This document shows, piece after piece, positions 47,559 to 59,150 of a stretch of 64,000 bases of DNA. The notes under the pieces are model-generated. The model saw nothing but the letters and a program-made list of their open reading frames with translations, made no database searches and was not told the DNA's origin. Made by a program: the position numbers and the translations under genes. This DNA comes from Histoplasma ohiense (taxonomy: Eukaryota; Ascomycota; Eurotiomycetes; Onygenales; Ajellomycetaceae), in contig JAEVHH010000002.1 of assembly GCA_017607445.1 (NCBI GenBank), forward strand, positions 7,966,001 through 8,030,000, given 5' to 3'. Within the stretch, counting starts at the first letter, position 1; each line of letters starts with the position of its first letter.

Positions 47559-48104
47559 GTTGTGAATGTGATATTGTTAGTGATGAGCTGATGTTGTTAT
47601 GATAGAGACTTTTGTGTGAGTGAAGTGAGCATTTTATCTATTGCAGAATAGTGCATTGCAAAAGCAGGCACATATGACATAACACTATTTCTGTCACAAG
47701 GGTGTAGATGGATTTGATAGAGGAGAATGTGGTAATTTCAGCTTATTATCCTTTCATAGCATACATCACCCTCTATTATCAAGAATGGTGTACACTACTG
47801 CACTAGTTAATTCGTATAAAAAGAGCTGCAAAGCTTAGAAGCTTTGAACAGCTCAAGCAATCTTTGAACTACAGAGAGGTATTAAATTTGAAACCCTTTC
47901 TTCTCTCTCCCCCCCCCTTTCACTGAGATTGCACTAACCACATAACGTTAATATTTCTATTGCTGCTTTTCATCATCACTACTAATATTTTGTATATTGC
48001 TCAATAAAGTGGGCAGATGTGAAAAAGGGGTAAATTGTAGAGTAAAAGCAGCATTCTAACATAACTGGGTTTGAGTTAGTGATATCTTGGCATCACAGAG
48101 GAGC
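47559..48104. other. Little-mutated non-coding DNA with hairpin and LTR-like signals
   Basis: No protein-coding frame is present. It holds a TATA-like GTATAAAAAG (47815-47824) running into a strong hairpin at 47823-47854, a C10-class run near 47912-47923, and AATAAA at about 48003. This order (TATA, then polyadenylation signal) resembles a solo LTR, but I cannot find matching ends or a second copy. It retains some CpG. Confidence 0.4.
47823..47854. repeat. Hairpin, 14-bp stem
   Basis: GAGCTG-CAAAGCTT / AAGCTTTG-AA-CAGCTC with a 2-nt loop and a 2-nt bulge, just downstream of a TATA-like box. Confidence 0.8.
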
Positions 48105-48215
48105 GGAGACTGTAGATAGATTGGCAGTGATAGATAGATTAGCAGCGATTGATAGCTTAGCAGCGATAGATAGATTAGCAGTGAGAGATAGCTTAGCAAG
48201 ATTGACAGCAGTACA
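48105..48215. repeat. Minisatellite, inverse of the 1766-2450 array
   Basis: Units AGATAGATTGGCAGTGAT and GATAGCTTAGCAGCGAT are the reverse complement of the units at 1766-2450, about six units. Confidence 0.85.
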
Positions 48216-48453
48216 GAGAATTCTCTCTAAAGTTTTGATTAGCGTTATTCATTAATTTACCACTATATTGACTAGCAAGCGCCACCACTGTATGAGAATG
48301 TAAAAAAACAACCCCTCATTCTATTTATATAAGATTCTCTGCTTATTGCAATGTTTCTCACTTTCTTCTTTCTCAAGATCATAGCTTCTAATACTGATAT
48401 TGCCACAAGAGCTCTTGTGATTACTCTTAAATTCTTTTACATTGATAAATCCA
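48216..48453. other. Non-coding DNA with a TATA-like box
   Basis: No frame of note. TATTTATATAAG near 48336-48348 followed by pyrimidine-rich sequence could be the promoter part of an unidentified LTR. Confidence 0.35.
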
Positions 48454-48570
48454 CTGTTTGTTTGTTTGTTTGTATTGGTTTAACATTCTGAAGAAAACAC
48501 AGACAGTGTTTGTGTTTCAGAAGCCTTCTGAAGAGCATGAAGACATGCTACACTGAAGAGATTTCTATAT
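48454..48570 (-). mobile_element. LINE C copy 4, extreme 3' end only
   Basis: (TTTG)n at about 48455-48471, then the same ~115 bp as 30706-30820 and 33135-33245, including both stem-loops. It stops at TTTCTATAT, where the (ATT)n tail of LINE E2 begins. Confidence 0.88.
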
Positions 48571-48598
48571 TATTATTATTATTCTTTTTCTATTATAG

Positions 48599-48922
48599 AT
48601 GTATGCAGTCAGTGACTATGACATCTACCTGAAATATTTCAGGATTTTTCAACTTAAGAATAAGCTAATATACAAAGTCAATTTAATACATGCAATAGCA
48701 GAATTCCAGCCCAGAATCAAACAACTATTCAAACAATTCAATATAAGAAAGAATGTCAAAAGAATGACAACAGATCAGTACATTCAATTTAAAACAAATA
48801 AAATAAAAATTATAACAAAACAGCAGCTATTAAAAGAAAAGAAAAAAAAAATCATTCACAAATCAAACTTCTCAAAACAAAACAAAATCAAAATAATCAA
48901 AATGAAACAAATTTCAAAGTAA
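48599..48922 (+). CDS. Antisense ORF in LINE E copy 2
   Basis: 107 codons, ATG at 48599, opposite to pol. The first ~47 residues match the 3918-4202 ORF closely (V-S-D-Y-D-I-Y-L-K-Y-F-R-I-F; EFQPRIKQLFK). The remainder is Lys/Ile/Asn-rich and poorly conserved. No recognisable domain and no evidence of splicing. Possible alternatives are a conserved 3' UTR structure that happens to be open, or a bidirectional gene. Confidence 0.4.
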   Translation: MYAVSDYDIYLKYFRIFQLKNKLIYKVNLIHAIAEFQPRIKQLFKQFNIRKNVKRMTTDQYIQFKTNKIKIITKQQLLKEKKKKIIHKSNFSKQNKIKIIKMKQISK

Positions 48923-49003
48923 CAAAATAAAAATAAAAACAAAAACAAAAATTAAAGCAAATATATAGAAACAAAGAAAAAGAAAAAAAAATTAAGTTTA
49001 TTA

Positions 49004-49910
49004 TCAGATCAAGCTATTCAATTGAAATCTTGTTGCAATATTTGATTCTTTCAAATATTCTATCAAGAATTTATTTCCAGTTTTTGTATTGAACAAAAGT
49101 TTTAAATTTAACTGTCTCAATTCAAACTTCTCTCTCAATCTCAATCTTAACTCTGTATACTTTGTACAAAGTAAAAGAAAATGCTCTGGCTTTTTATATA
49201 ACTGACAATCTGAACATAAGTCATCTAAATCATTTCTAATTTTTGTTAAATATGATTTAAAATAATCATGTCCAAGCTTTAGCTGCATTATTGTAGCAAA
49301 AAGTTTCTTTTTACATTTTATTGAGCAAGTTTTTCATTTTGACTTAGTTTCAAATCTGGAATAATGTATACTCTTTCTTTGTAAAAACCAGATATCTTGC
49401 CATTTTTGCAAATATGATTCTCTTATTTTTCTCTTAATAAAAGTCTATATTACAATTTTTTGAAAGCTGACTTCTAATTCAGTTGCTTTTTTTGCAGCTT
49501 CATCAGCCATTTCATTGTCATATATACCCATGTGAGCAGACACTCAGTGAAGATGAATAGAACAATTGAATGATATTTTTCTTTGAATATTTTGAAGACT
49601 TTTCAAAATCAGCTCTAGTATTGACTGTTCACTGCTGATTTTATTACTTTGAAGTCTTTTAAGCTCAGCTTGACTATCAGAGAATATTCAAATATGCTCA
49701 AATCTTTTCCATTGTTCAATCTTCATTTCAATCAATTTGAAAGCTCTTGAAATTGCAAATAATTCAGCATTAAAAACTTCTGACTCTTTTTCAATTCATC
49801 AAGAATCAAGAATATAGTTTTTATCATTTTCTGAATATGCTATTCCAGCTCCAAGATTGCCTGTTTTCTCACATTTTGAGCCATCAGTGTATATAAGAAT
49901 TGCTTTATTT
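49004..49910 (-). pseudogene. LINE E pol: RNase H and C-terminal tail
   Basis: From 49910 down: YTDGSKCEKTGNLGAGIAYS (RNase H first Asp), EVFNAELFAISRA (Glu), IFSDSQAEL (second Asp), HLHWVSAHMGIYDNEMADEAAKKA (last motif with His and Asp, near 49520). Then the tail 49288-49004 (open, 94 codons) with YFKSYL, PEHFLLLC and SNIATR. The RNase H motifs are intact apart from TGA stops at Trp/Arg positions. This is an I/Tad-like fungal LINE distinct from family C. Confidence 0.88.
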
Positions 49911-49937
49911 TTCATTTGTTTCAAAAGCTTTAAATAT

Positions 49938-50082
49938 TCTTTTCTCTTTCTTTTCTTTCTTAGTGATTAGCTATACTACACTTTTACACTACACTCTACA
50001 TTATATTACTATTGCTATTATCTTCACTATGCTATATACTATCTTCTACTATTTACTCTTCACACTGTCATCATCTCTCACA
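49938..50082 (+). mobile_element. 5' LTR of element B, 5'-truncated
   Basis: Last ~145 bp of the B LTR (TTTTCTTTCTTAGTGATTAGC...CATCTCTCACA), followed by GTTTCTAATCACTC, the start of the B internal region. Confidence 0.8.
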
Positions 50083-53000
50083 GTTTCTAATCACTCAATC
50101 TTTGAGAGACAGTTCATTGAATAATAGTTATGATCTCTATCTGCAGCATCCACTGTACTCATGCTATCATCAAATCTAAAGTGACAAACATCATTGAAGA
50201 AAACTGTGAAACACACACTTCTGTTACTGAAAATATACAACAAGTATCATTCTTCTCTATGAAATTGAACTCTGAATATAGTTCAGAAGAGGATATCTCT
50301 TCTGAAGATCTCAGTGCAATTGAAACTAAGAAAATAGCTGTGACTAAAAGAATCAAGAAGTTACAGATTGAGAAGAAATTATGAAAACTTCAACACTGAT
50401 GCAATACTTTACTGCAAGAATTGAATGAAACAATTCTGATCATCTGAAATATGCTTGAAGCACATTCAAACCATGATAGAGACACAATTAGTATGAATGA
50501 TAATCATGAAAATGTCACAAGCATTTTCAGACCACTGAAATCTACACTGCAAATATTCAACATCTTAGTGAAAAGCACTGTGACTACTGTCAGTGGAAGA
50601 TATAGTTGAGTATCACTTTGACAATTAGAACTTTGAAATTCTGACATAAATGATCATCATTCTTAAAGAGATGTAGAAAAGTTTCAAGATCAAAGTATAA
50701 AAGAATTTGAAAACTTTGTTACAGCTGCTATCACTTTTCATATCAGTGATCTTGATTACTACAATAAACACAATCATTGAAAGATCATCAAAGCTGTCAT
50801 TCATTTCAATGTCAAGATGCAACAATGTTGATATCAATATACATACAATATACAGACTTTATCATTCTGAAAAGAATTTGTTAGTTGAATGCAATGTCAA
50901 GTCACTGATTCAGATAAAAGTTTTCAAGATGCTGATAGACTGTGAGATGTAGTGACAGTGTGAAGAGTAATAGTAGAAGATAGTTTATAGCGTAGCGGAG
51001 ATAATAGTAATATATTGTAGAGTGTAGTATAGTAGTATAATGTAGTGTAGTAGTGTAGCTAATCGCTAAGGAAGAAAAGAAAGAGAAAGAAGATGTGCGA
51101 AATACATACATCAATATATATATACATATAGAAATAGCAGTAGTGAGAGTATAATGGAAAGAGGTAAGAATAAGTGAAGATAATAAGGAAATAATAAACG
51201 AGTGCATTACATAGACAGTACTGAAAAACAGAGCAATAAGAAGATCAGACAGTTCAACAATTTACTTTATATTTACAATCAATTGAAAAGCATCTACAGC
51301 ATTTTTATAGCAAATATCATCAGAAATCACATCTCTATATAAAAGTTCTATCTTTCATTCATTGAGAATTTGATAAATATGCAATCAAATTGAAAGAGTT
51401 AAGCTATGATACTACTCTACATAAACTTGCAATGACAGAATCAAATCTGTCAGAGAGATAGAAAAAGCTTAAAAAGAAGTCAAATTTCAAAAATCTCACT
51501 CAAAACTTTAACAACAGAAATAATGCTGATAATAGATCACAAAATAAATATAGATAAAATAATACTATAAAATTCAATGACTTCATCTGATCAAAATATT
51601 GCTGTTATTGCAAGCAATCAGAACATATCATTGATTTGTGCTTCAAATAACTCAAAAATGAATTCAAGAACATCAAATTCAACTTGAAACTCAATACAAA
51701 AAACATGAAAAACTCAAAGAATTCAAAAAACATTTAAAACACATCATTCAGCTTATAATAGCAGCTATAAATACAGAAAGTCAATATAAAAATACTTTAA
51801 ACTTCACTATCACAGTGAAACTCACTACATTTAAAAGTCTGAAAAAAATATTTGCACTAGTAGATTCTGAATCAGAAGTGAACTGTGTTGATGAATTTTG
51901 AATAAAGAATCACAATCTAGAAACTGCTCACTGTAAAATCAAAATAATTAAATTAATTAATGAATATATAATATACTTCTTTGAATAGTATAACATTGCA
52001 ACTACTGTCACTGATTATAAGAGTAATACACAGCAGATATTTCATTTCTTTCATGCAATGAAGATAAAGAACTATAATCTTATATTAGAATTTTCTTAAT
52101 TAAAATAAACAAATTTTCTTATAAATTGATCAGATGAACAATTCTTCTTTAGAAGCTCTGAAAATAAATAATAATTTTAAATTATTTCTGAACAAAATAT
52201 CTTAACTGAAGTTCTTACAGAAGTTAGAGTAGAAATGTTTATAATATTATCTATAGAATATTCAAAAAATTCAAAACATGTTTTATATATATTCTCAGCT
52301 GTGTATTCAGACTTGCTGATCAGTCTATTTAATTATATTATATTATATACATATATCTTCTCAGAAGAATCTGTTATAAGTGTAAAAAAATTAGAAAAGA
52401 TGAAACACTGTATAGATTTTAAATTTAATATACAATCTTCATTTATATTAATATACAATCTCTCTGAAACTGAGTTAGCTGCTCTAAGAAAATATTTAAA
52501 AAATATATTAAATAAAGAGTGAATACAACTGTTCAGTAGCTCAGCTGATGCACTGATTTTCTTTATTCTCAAAAAAAATAATAAACTTCATCTTTATATA
52601 GACTATTAAGAATTAAATTGAATCATCATCAAAAATTAATACTCTCTATCTCTAATAAGTGAATTACTTGACAGACTTTCAAAAGCCAAGATATTCACTA
52701 AGCTGAATCTTCAAGATATCTATCATCACATACTTATAGTGACAAAAGACTGTTGAAAGACAGTCTTTAGAATGAGATATGAACATTTTGAATATATAGT
52801 TATATCATTTGAACTAGCTAATACTTCAGCAATATTTCAAGCATATATTAACAATGCCTTGTCTGATTTGTTGAATATATGTTGTGTTGTCTATTTGGAT
52901 GACATTCTCATATTCTCCAATTCAAAGCAGAAACATAAAGTGCATGTTACTAAGATGCTAGAATATCTTGAGTGTGTGAATCTATTTGCAAAACTCTCTA

Positions 53001-53137
53001 AATGTGAATTCAAAGTGGACAAAGTCTCATTTCTGAGATTTGTTATAGATACAAATGATGTTGAGATGGAGTCAGACAGAGTCTCCACTATTGTGGAATG
53101 GCCTACATCTAAATCAATTAAAGAGGTTCAATCCTTC
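50083..53137 (+). pseudogene. Ty3/gypsy B gag-pol, truncated in RT
   Basis: Gag has an open stretch at 50130-50384, a region interrupted by a solo LTR (50941-51211), and a CCHC knuckle C-C-Y-C-KQSE-H-IIDL-C at about 51601-51642. Protease: ALVDSESEVN near 51855 (family DSG). RT from about 52500, open from 52772, with YLDDILIF at about 52890-52915 and the palm-thumb region to KEVQSFC, where a B LTR begins at 53138. RNase H and integrase are absent. It is less mutated than family A (the GG of TTGGATGAC survives). Confidence 0.85.
50941..51211 (-). mobile_element. Solo LTR of family B with TAGAC target duplication
   Basis: 271 bp, TGTGAGATGTAG...GAGTGCATTACA, inverse to the host element. TAGAC is at 50936-50940 and 51212-51216. 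It retains CpG (AGCGTAGCGGAG), so it is young. Confidence 0.95.
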
Positions 53138-53299
53138 TGTAATGCACTCGTTTATTATTTCCTTATTATTATATTATCTTCGTTTATTCTTACCTCTTTC
53201 CATTATACTCTCGCTACCGCTATTTCTATATGTAATATATATATCGATGTATGTATTTCGCACATCTTCTTTCTCTTTCTTTTCTTCCTTAGCGATTAG
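53138..53299 (+). mobile_element. Family B LTR, 5' part
   Basis: TGTAATGCACTCG through TTAGCGATTAG. It retains CpG. It interrupts RT and joins an inverse LTR segment at GATTAG (53294-53299). Confidence 0.88.
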
Positions 53300-53418
53300 A
53301 AACTGTGAGGGGTGGTGACAGTGTGAAGAGTAAACAGTAGAAGATAGTATATAGCGTAGCGGAGATAATAGTAATAGTAATATAGTAGTGGTAATAGTGT
53401 AGAAGCGTAGTGTAGCTA
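53300..53418 (-). mobile_element. Family B LTR 3' part plus first internal bases, inverse
   Basis: Inverse of GTTTCTAATC joined to the LTR 3' half. The sequence CTGTGAGGGG...TGTAGCTA is the inverse of the LTR end. It stops at about 53418. Confidence 0.85.
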
Positions 53419-54279
53419 AAAAAATGCTGAGATAAGACTAATCATCAAATCAGTATTAAAACAGCAATCAGAGCAATTATTCTGCAAAGCATCTGAGCTT
53501 GCTAAGATAAATGCCAATATTTGTTTTTTCTTTCTTTGTTTAATTTCTTCTTTTTTTAAACACTATATTCTATATTTTGATATTACCGTGACTCCATTCT
53601 CAGATCTCTTTATTATTTTCATTATTGACTGTTGATATATGTTATACATGATATACATCACGATTCACTTATCAGTTTTTGATCTGTTTTTCATCGCTTT
53701 GCACAGCTCTGGTGGCCTTGTCAACACTGTAGAGAGGAATGATAATAGATGGATGTAAAATAATTCTTAGCTGTGTAAGTGTTTCTCTCTCAAATGCATG
53801 TATACAATGTAAAATTCAAAAATGATCGCACCAGAAGATTAAGAATAACCAAAACCGCAGTGACATTGGCTGCATATTTAATCTAGATTATGACAGGGCA
53901 AAATGCCAGACGATACGACACAGCAAATGGAGCTGGAAGGGCATTCGCTAACGATTATCGCTAAAAAGTAGCTTTCGGAAGAATGGCGTGAATGGCGTAC
54001 AATTGTAAGACCAACAGTCAAAAGCTGAGCAAAAAACTGTGGCAGATATCAAGCTCAAGTTGAAATCAATCCATCGCGGATCGGGACGGCCGGTGTCGCG
54101 GTCTTATAAGGAAAAAAAAAAAAAGTGAAAAGAAAAATATGGTCGAGGAGATGAAAAACAAAACAATCGCTACGCTATTATTTCCAGGAAAAGAAAAGAA
54201 AGAAAATCATCCAGATCATCATCCAGAAGAGGCGAGTTTTAGATGGCAAAATAAAACGGCCGGGAGAGTAGGGCCTACA
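53419..54279. other. Boundary between repeat block and genic DNA
   Basis: To about 53560 the sequence still looks like mutated repeat DNA. From about 53585 CpG returns (TTACCGTGAC, CATCGC, ATCGGGACGGCCGG). No gene is seen. It includes the 3' flank of the minus-strand gene ending at 54280; I see no canonical AATAAA within 100 bp of its stop. Confidence 0.55.
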
Positions 54280-57200
54280 TTAGCTGCGGTAAATCTTCAC
54301 GACATTTGCGACCTTCTTTCGACACATAGGACATATGTCAACTTGTTTGGCGCAACTGACACATGCGCACACATGTCCACAACTGTAGAATAGCGCATCC
54401 TGATCTTGGCTATAGCAGATTTGGCAAAGGTCCATTTCTTCATCTGCGACTTCCCAGTAACTGATGCCTTTTCCATGTCGTTTGCCAGCGCGGTAGCCAC
54501 CGACGTACTTATTCCCAGTCTTGCGTTCTACGAACGTTCCCTGCCCATTCCTCTCATCTTCGAACCAATCTCCGTCGTACGTATCGCCAGAAGCGAACTC
54601 CATGACACCTTTCCCATGACGTTGTCCCAAGACGAAATCACCAGTATAGGTAGCACCAGAATCCGATATGTGAGTTCCTTTGCCGTGATAATATCCCTTT
54701 TTGAAGTCGCCGGAATAATATTCGCCATTGTAAGTGGCATCAACAATTTTCGTGCCCGTGAGAGACTGAGTTGGATGTCGACGAGATAATGCCCAAAGGT
54801 ACTGAGCTAGCAGATCTGGATTCGCGAACGAACCTCTCTCTGAAATCTCCGTGGATCTATCATTATGGCAATGTTAGCAAGGCAAAAACTTGCGTGAATA
54901 AATAAACAACACTAAACTACATACTGTGACTTTGGCAGTACCTCCCCGACAAGGAAACATTCACCGTCTCGATCGGCAGATACGATTTTGTTGAATCTAT
55001 CGTTACTGGAGATGGACAAAATTGATATGCCATCAACACGATGCCAAAGATGAAATAGCTTATCATCAGGCCATCCAAGAGCGGCACGGACAGAAGCTTT
55101 GATAGACGAACTTCTCTTGGAGAAGAAAACTCCAGCAACTCGGAATTCTTGCTTTTCTATGTCAAATATCTGGACAAAATAATATACTTGAGCAGGCAGT
55201 GGAACCAGCTGATGTGTTAGATCTTCAAATGGTAGTTGAGCAATTTCATTTATATCGTTCTCCGCATTTTCTGTCAGAGCAATCGCCTCTGAGTTCTCAT
55301 TGGAGGCAATTACAGTCTGATGTTCAGGCGCGGTATCTCCCATGACTGAGTCTTCCTGGGTAAGAGCTGCTGTCGAAATATCCTCAGCGCTAGGAGTCGC
55401 ATGGTCGGCAGAACCAGCTTCATTGCCTCCGTGGGAATCGCCCGGCTGTTCTGATGTGGTACTCTGGGATGCCGGATCTGCAGTTGCGACAGCCAAAATG
55501 TTGATGCCCCCCGTACTGGGTTCTGCATCGGTAATTTGGACAACTGATATTGGGATATTGGAATCCTGTCGGGCATTGTCGTTGTTATTAGAGGGAAGCA
55601 TATTTGCATGGTCCGGCGTCTCAGTCTCATTGGCTACTTGTACTACTTCTGGTTGCGGGTTAGAAGGTGCTAAATTAATACTGGTGCTTCCTTCCCTGTC
55701 CGTTGGATCAGCAGGAGAGTTTAAATCAGCCATGCCGGTATTCTGGGTTTCCCGGATGCTCTGTTCTTCCAATGGAATTTGGCTGGCGAGGCTGCTTGGC
55801 CCGCTCACTACTTCTGCGGCTGCTTCAGAAGAATGTTCATTTTCAAATACGTTGGCAGGAAGTTGTGGGTTGAACACAGCGAATAGCTTTGCATCATCTG
55901 ATATCAATGATCAGAATGGATTACAAGGTTTGGACTTAACACATTCAGGTTACTATATAGATGGCGACTTCACGGACTCACCTTCAGTCAGGATATGCAT
56001 CCAGAGGCGCAGAGAGTTCATCTCAGAGCACACCAGCGACTGAGAAAGATCCGGAAGAGTTGTGAGCTGCGAGGTGGGGGGGAAACCGGATTTTGGACGG
56101 CCAATCTTCCACAGGCGGATATCTTTTGACTTTACCTGTATATCCCCATTCGACTGCCACCTTGCGAACTTCTCCCTTAGCTCTGCGATTGATGTACTTG
56201 CCGGCAAGGTCAAATATCGGATTTGACCAACAGCTCTGGCAGTTTCCATCAAATCATAGGCATCAAATAAGCTGTTACTCACCAGAGAGAGATCACTGAG
56301 TGAATATGCCTCAACGGTAACCGGGGGTGCCGAGGCGAATGGCACATGTCCAAGTTCCAAATAAGCTTTTCTTGTCCCCGGAATATCCCATGGCTCAATT
56401 TCTCTGGTCAAGAATCGGGGAAGTACGTCATTTCGTACATACATGACAACCACAGCAATATCGTGTCCAGACCTATCACGTGCCCTTACGTCCTCAGGTG
56501 GAATACCTTCATGAGCGTTGATCGCCGCCTTTCTTGTCAGACACTCAATTTTGTTATCGCCTGCGTCTTCAAAAGCAAGCCATCGTGATCCCGGTCCAGC
56601 AGGACGGAGGATACTATAGAATTGCCCTGACGTCCGCTTGCCCTTGTGGACAACAAACCCGTAAAGACTGTATTTTCCAGATCGAGGATCTGCGACAAAA
56701 TCTGAGAGATCAAGTTCTTCATCTATCCCCACACGGCGGGAAATGAGCTTCCAGTTACGACTGGGCTTGTCAAATTTCTGGCGAGCTAGTTCTACATGGA
56801 GAACCGCAGGTAGAGACCACTTTCCAGGTTTGTCGCTCAAATACTTCTTTACGCCCGACTCCACGTTCTCCGAGGTTTGCGCAGGAACGCTAATTTTAGA
56901 GTTGAAGTCTCCGCGGAAATAGTTGACTGTGTCCAGTGGTTTATCAGGTACAGGGTCTGTAATTGTGTTGCCGCAGTTCACCATCTGACCGTCGAAGATT
57001 TTTGCTAATTCAGCAACGGCATCGGTTCCTTCCAGTTCTAATTCAAGAGAACGCCGGAACCTCTCCCAAAATTCCATCACATCTCTGGAGAATTCTTGCA
57101 AATTGCGAAGAGTCTGAGTGACGAAATCAGTATCAACTGAAAGTTGGGGAGGATGTGGCGTCCGTAGAGCTAGTAAAAGCTTTTGTAAAGCCTCACATAG

Positions 57201-59054
57201 GGGTCTTGGTTTAACCCCCGGAGTGGTGAGATGTTCCAAAATGTTCACATCCTGAATAATTTCCCGGAACGGCGCCAGGAGAAGCCACGATACCAAACCA
57301 GCAACCTCAAAGCTATATTTCAAAATAGAATCACCCATGGGCCGGTAACCAGTTAGGTTCAAACTGTCCCAGATAGGCTCGCTATCGCTTGAATGCCACC
57401 AGAGAGACTGCGTGGGATCATCGATAATTCGAAGATAGGCATCAAAAGCGAGAGTGTCATTTCGGAGCAGCGCTTGCCTTTGGCCACGATGTCGTTGGTG
57501 AATCTGATCCCAGGGCCCATGAAAGGTTGTCCAGCCCCAATCAACGTTGTGGGAGTTAAACTGATGACATGAGGACTGCATCCAAGCAGTTCGCGGCTCG
57601 TTGGGGTTGTATATGATAACTCCGATTTGAGCCGATACTCTCCAATCCCTCGGCGGATGGGATTGTGAAACTTTTCTCGGATGCTCACTTGCTGGCTCCT
57701 CCGGGGGTGTAGGTTGACCGTTGTCTTCAGAGGAGAGCTCCTGTTTCTCGTCGTTCTGAGAGGCGGAGACTGAGACGGTTGGAGCTTTACTGGAGTCTGC
57801 CGAAGCTGGGAGAGTTAAATCGATCTCTGGTACCAAATCGCTCAATACGGCATTTGGAGGGCCTTTGAAAACTCTGAACTCGGTCTCGGGGATATCTTTA
57901 TCCTGTGTAGGGGGCGTAGCAGATGACTCAATGTAGATGCTCAAAGAGTTTACGTTGTTACCCCTGGGGAAAAACTTTATAGTCCAGTAAAGACCGCCGA
58001 TCAAAGCAGCTGGAGACCTCATGATGGTGGCACGATTTGGTTTTTCCTTGGTGCCCCGTACACCTTTAAACTTCCAGGTGAGGCGGGCTTTCTCTGCAGG
58101 TTTATATTCGGGGTCATCAAGTTCTCTGTAGAAGGTCTTTTCCCAGTAATCGTCTATATATATGTAATGTATAACATTGAGCAAGTTAGAAATGTGGAAA
58201 GTCCCTAAAGAGTGCTTTTCTTGTTCACAAGACTTGGGAAGTGGTAATCAGTTTAAAGACTTACAATCCAGAGCACTATAATCGTCGCCAGACTCGATTT
58301 CTTTCATCTCCTCCTCATCAGGGGACGATGTGTCCTCCTCAACATCGGCCCAGTAAGCATGTTCCTCTTCCCCGCTGACGGGAGATTCCTGGGAATTACT
58401 TTGTGAGTCATCGGGGAGGCTATCGGCAAAATCCTGAGACGAGGGCTGTTCCGATGGAAGTTCTGTTTGAGGATCATTGTCAGGGGATGGGGCTCCCGTT
58501 ACTGTGGGTCGAGCCACATTGTGATCCGTAGTTACGGTTATGGGTGGCTCTGAAACTGGTGGAGATGAGCCGACAGCTAGTATAGAATCGTTGGCAACAT
58601 CAGGGCTTCCAGTTGGTTCGGTTTCCATGTTTTCGGGGATGGAGCTAATTGTTCCGTGTTCATCAGTTGATTCCGGGAGAACCGTATTCGAGAAGCTCTC
58701 CTCTGGTTCTGGCTGTGGAGCATCAATGGTAACATCCATATGGTCCTCTTCAAGGGGCTGGGGCCGGTGAGGGGCTGATTGAGGATTTGAATGAGGAGAA
58801 GGAATGGAAGCAATGGCCGTGGGGTGCGGCTCTCGAGTAGCATCCTCGCCGCTTTGGGATTGAGTCAGTCGATCTGGCGCGGATGTGATATGAGTTGAAG
58901 ACGTCGTAAATTGGTAAGGAGGTGACGGAGGCAGGATAGACTGCGAGGAAAAAGGAGAACGGGGTTGGGAGTGTTCCATCAAGGATGAATTGTGGAGAAG
59001 AGCTGGGGCAACTGGATTCTCGACGTTCACGCCGGGGTCCAGAGCAACATCCAT
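54280..59054 (-). CDS. MATH / degenerate USP7-like / MORN / RING protein, 1503 aa
   Basis: Four coding exons, phases checked: 59054-58265, 58153-55982, 55897-54925, 54856-54280. Introns are 111, 84 and 68 nt, GT-AG. Residues 1-263 are Ser/Pro/Glu-rich and disordered. A MATH-type domain spans about 288-518 (YWTIKFFPRGN, DWGWTTFHGPW) with a disordered insert. A USP7-like fold spans about 533-845 (LPAVLHVEL at 711-719). The catalytic residues are missing: no Cys box, Gln774 in place of the His of GHY, Glu792 in place of Asp. USP7-like ubiquitin-fold segments follow (about 870-960 and 1215-1310). Four MORN repeats span 1354-1445. A C3HC4 RING (C1456, C1459, C1471, H1473, C1477, C1480, C1487, C1490) ends 13 residues before the stop. 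Likely a pseudo-deubiquitinase scaffold with E3 activity (inference). Filamentous fungi carry related 'MATH and UCH domain' proteins. Composition is normal and no stop or frameshift is seen. Confidence 0.9.
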
Positions 59055-59150
59055 TGCTGGGGATCGGTCGCTGATTGCGGTGTTGATAAGCAAGGACGGG
59101 AGAGATGAAAAGTGGAATGACGGATCTGGACGAGTTCGACGTGCAGAGGG

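Larger units (their letters stand above)
48571..49937 (-). mobile_element. LINE E copy 2, 3' half
   Basis: The (AAT)n tail on the element strand lies at 48571-48583. Next are the antisense ORF region, the pol C-terminus and RNase H up to about 49910. The 5' side is cut off by a family B LTR fragment. Compared with E1, the shared 3' region has the same order, which fixes the element's orientation as minus. Confidence 0.82.

Noticed and set aside
54406..54789. Plus-strand ORFs inside the MATH/RING gene (also 55342-56043)
   Set aside because: They are shadows of the real minus-strand exons, whose splice sites and domain order fit.
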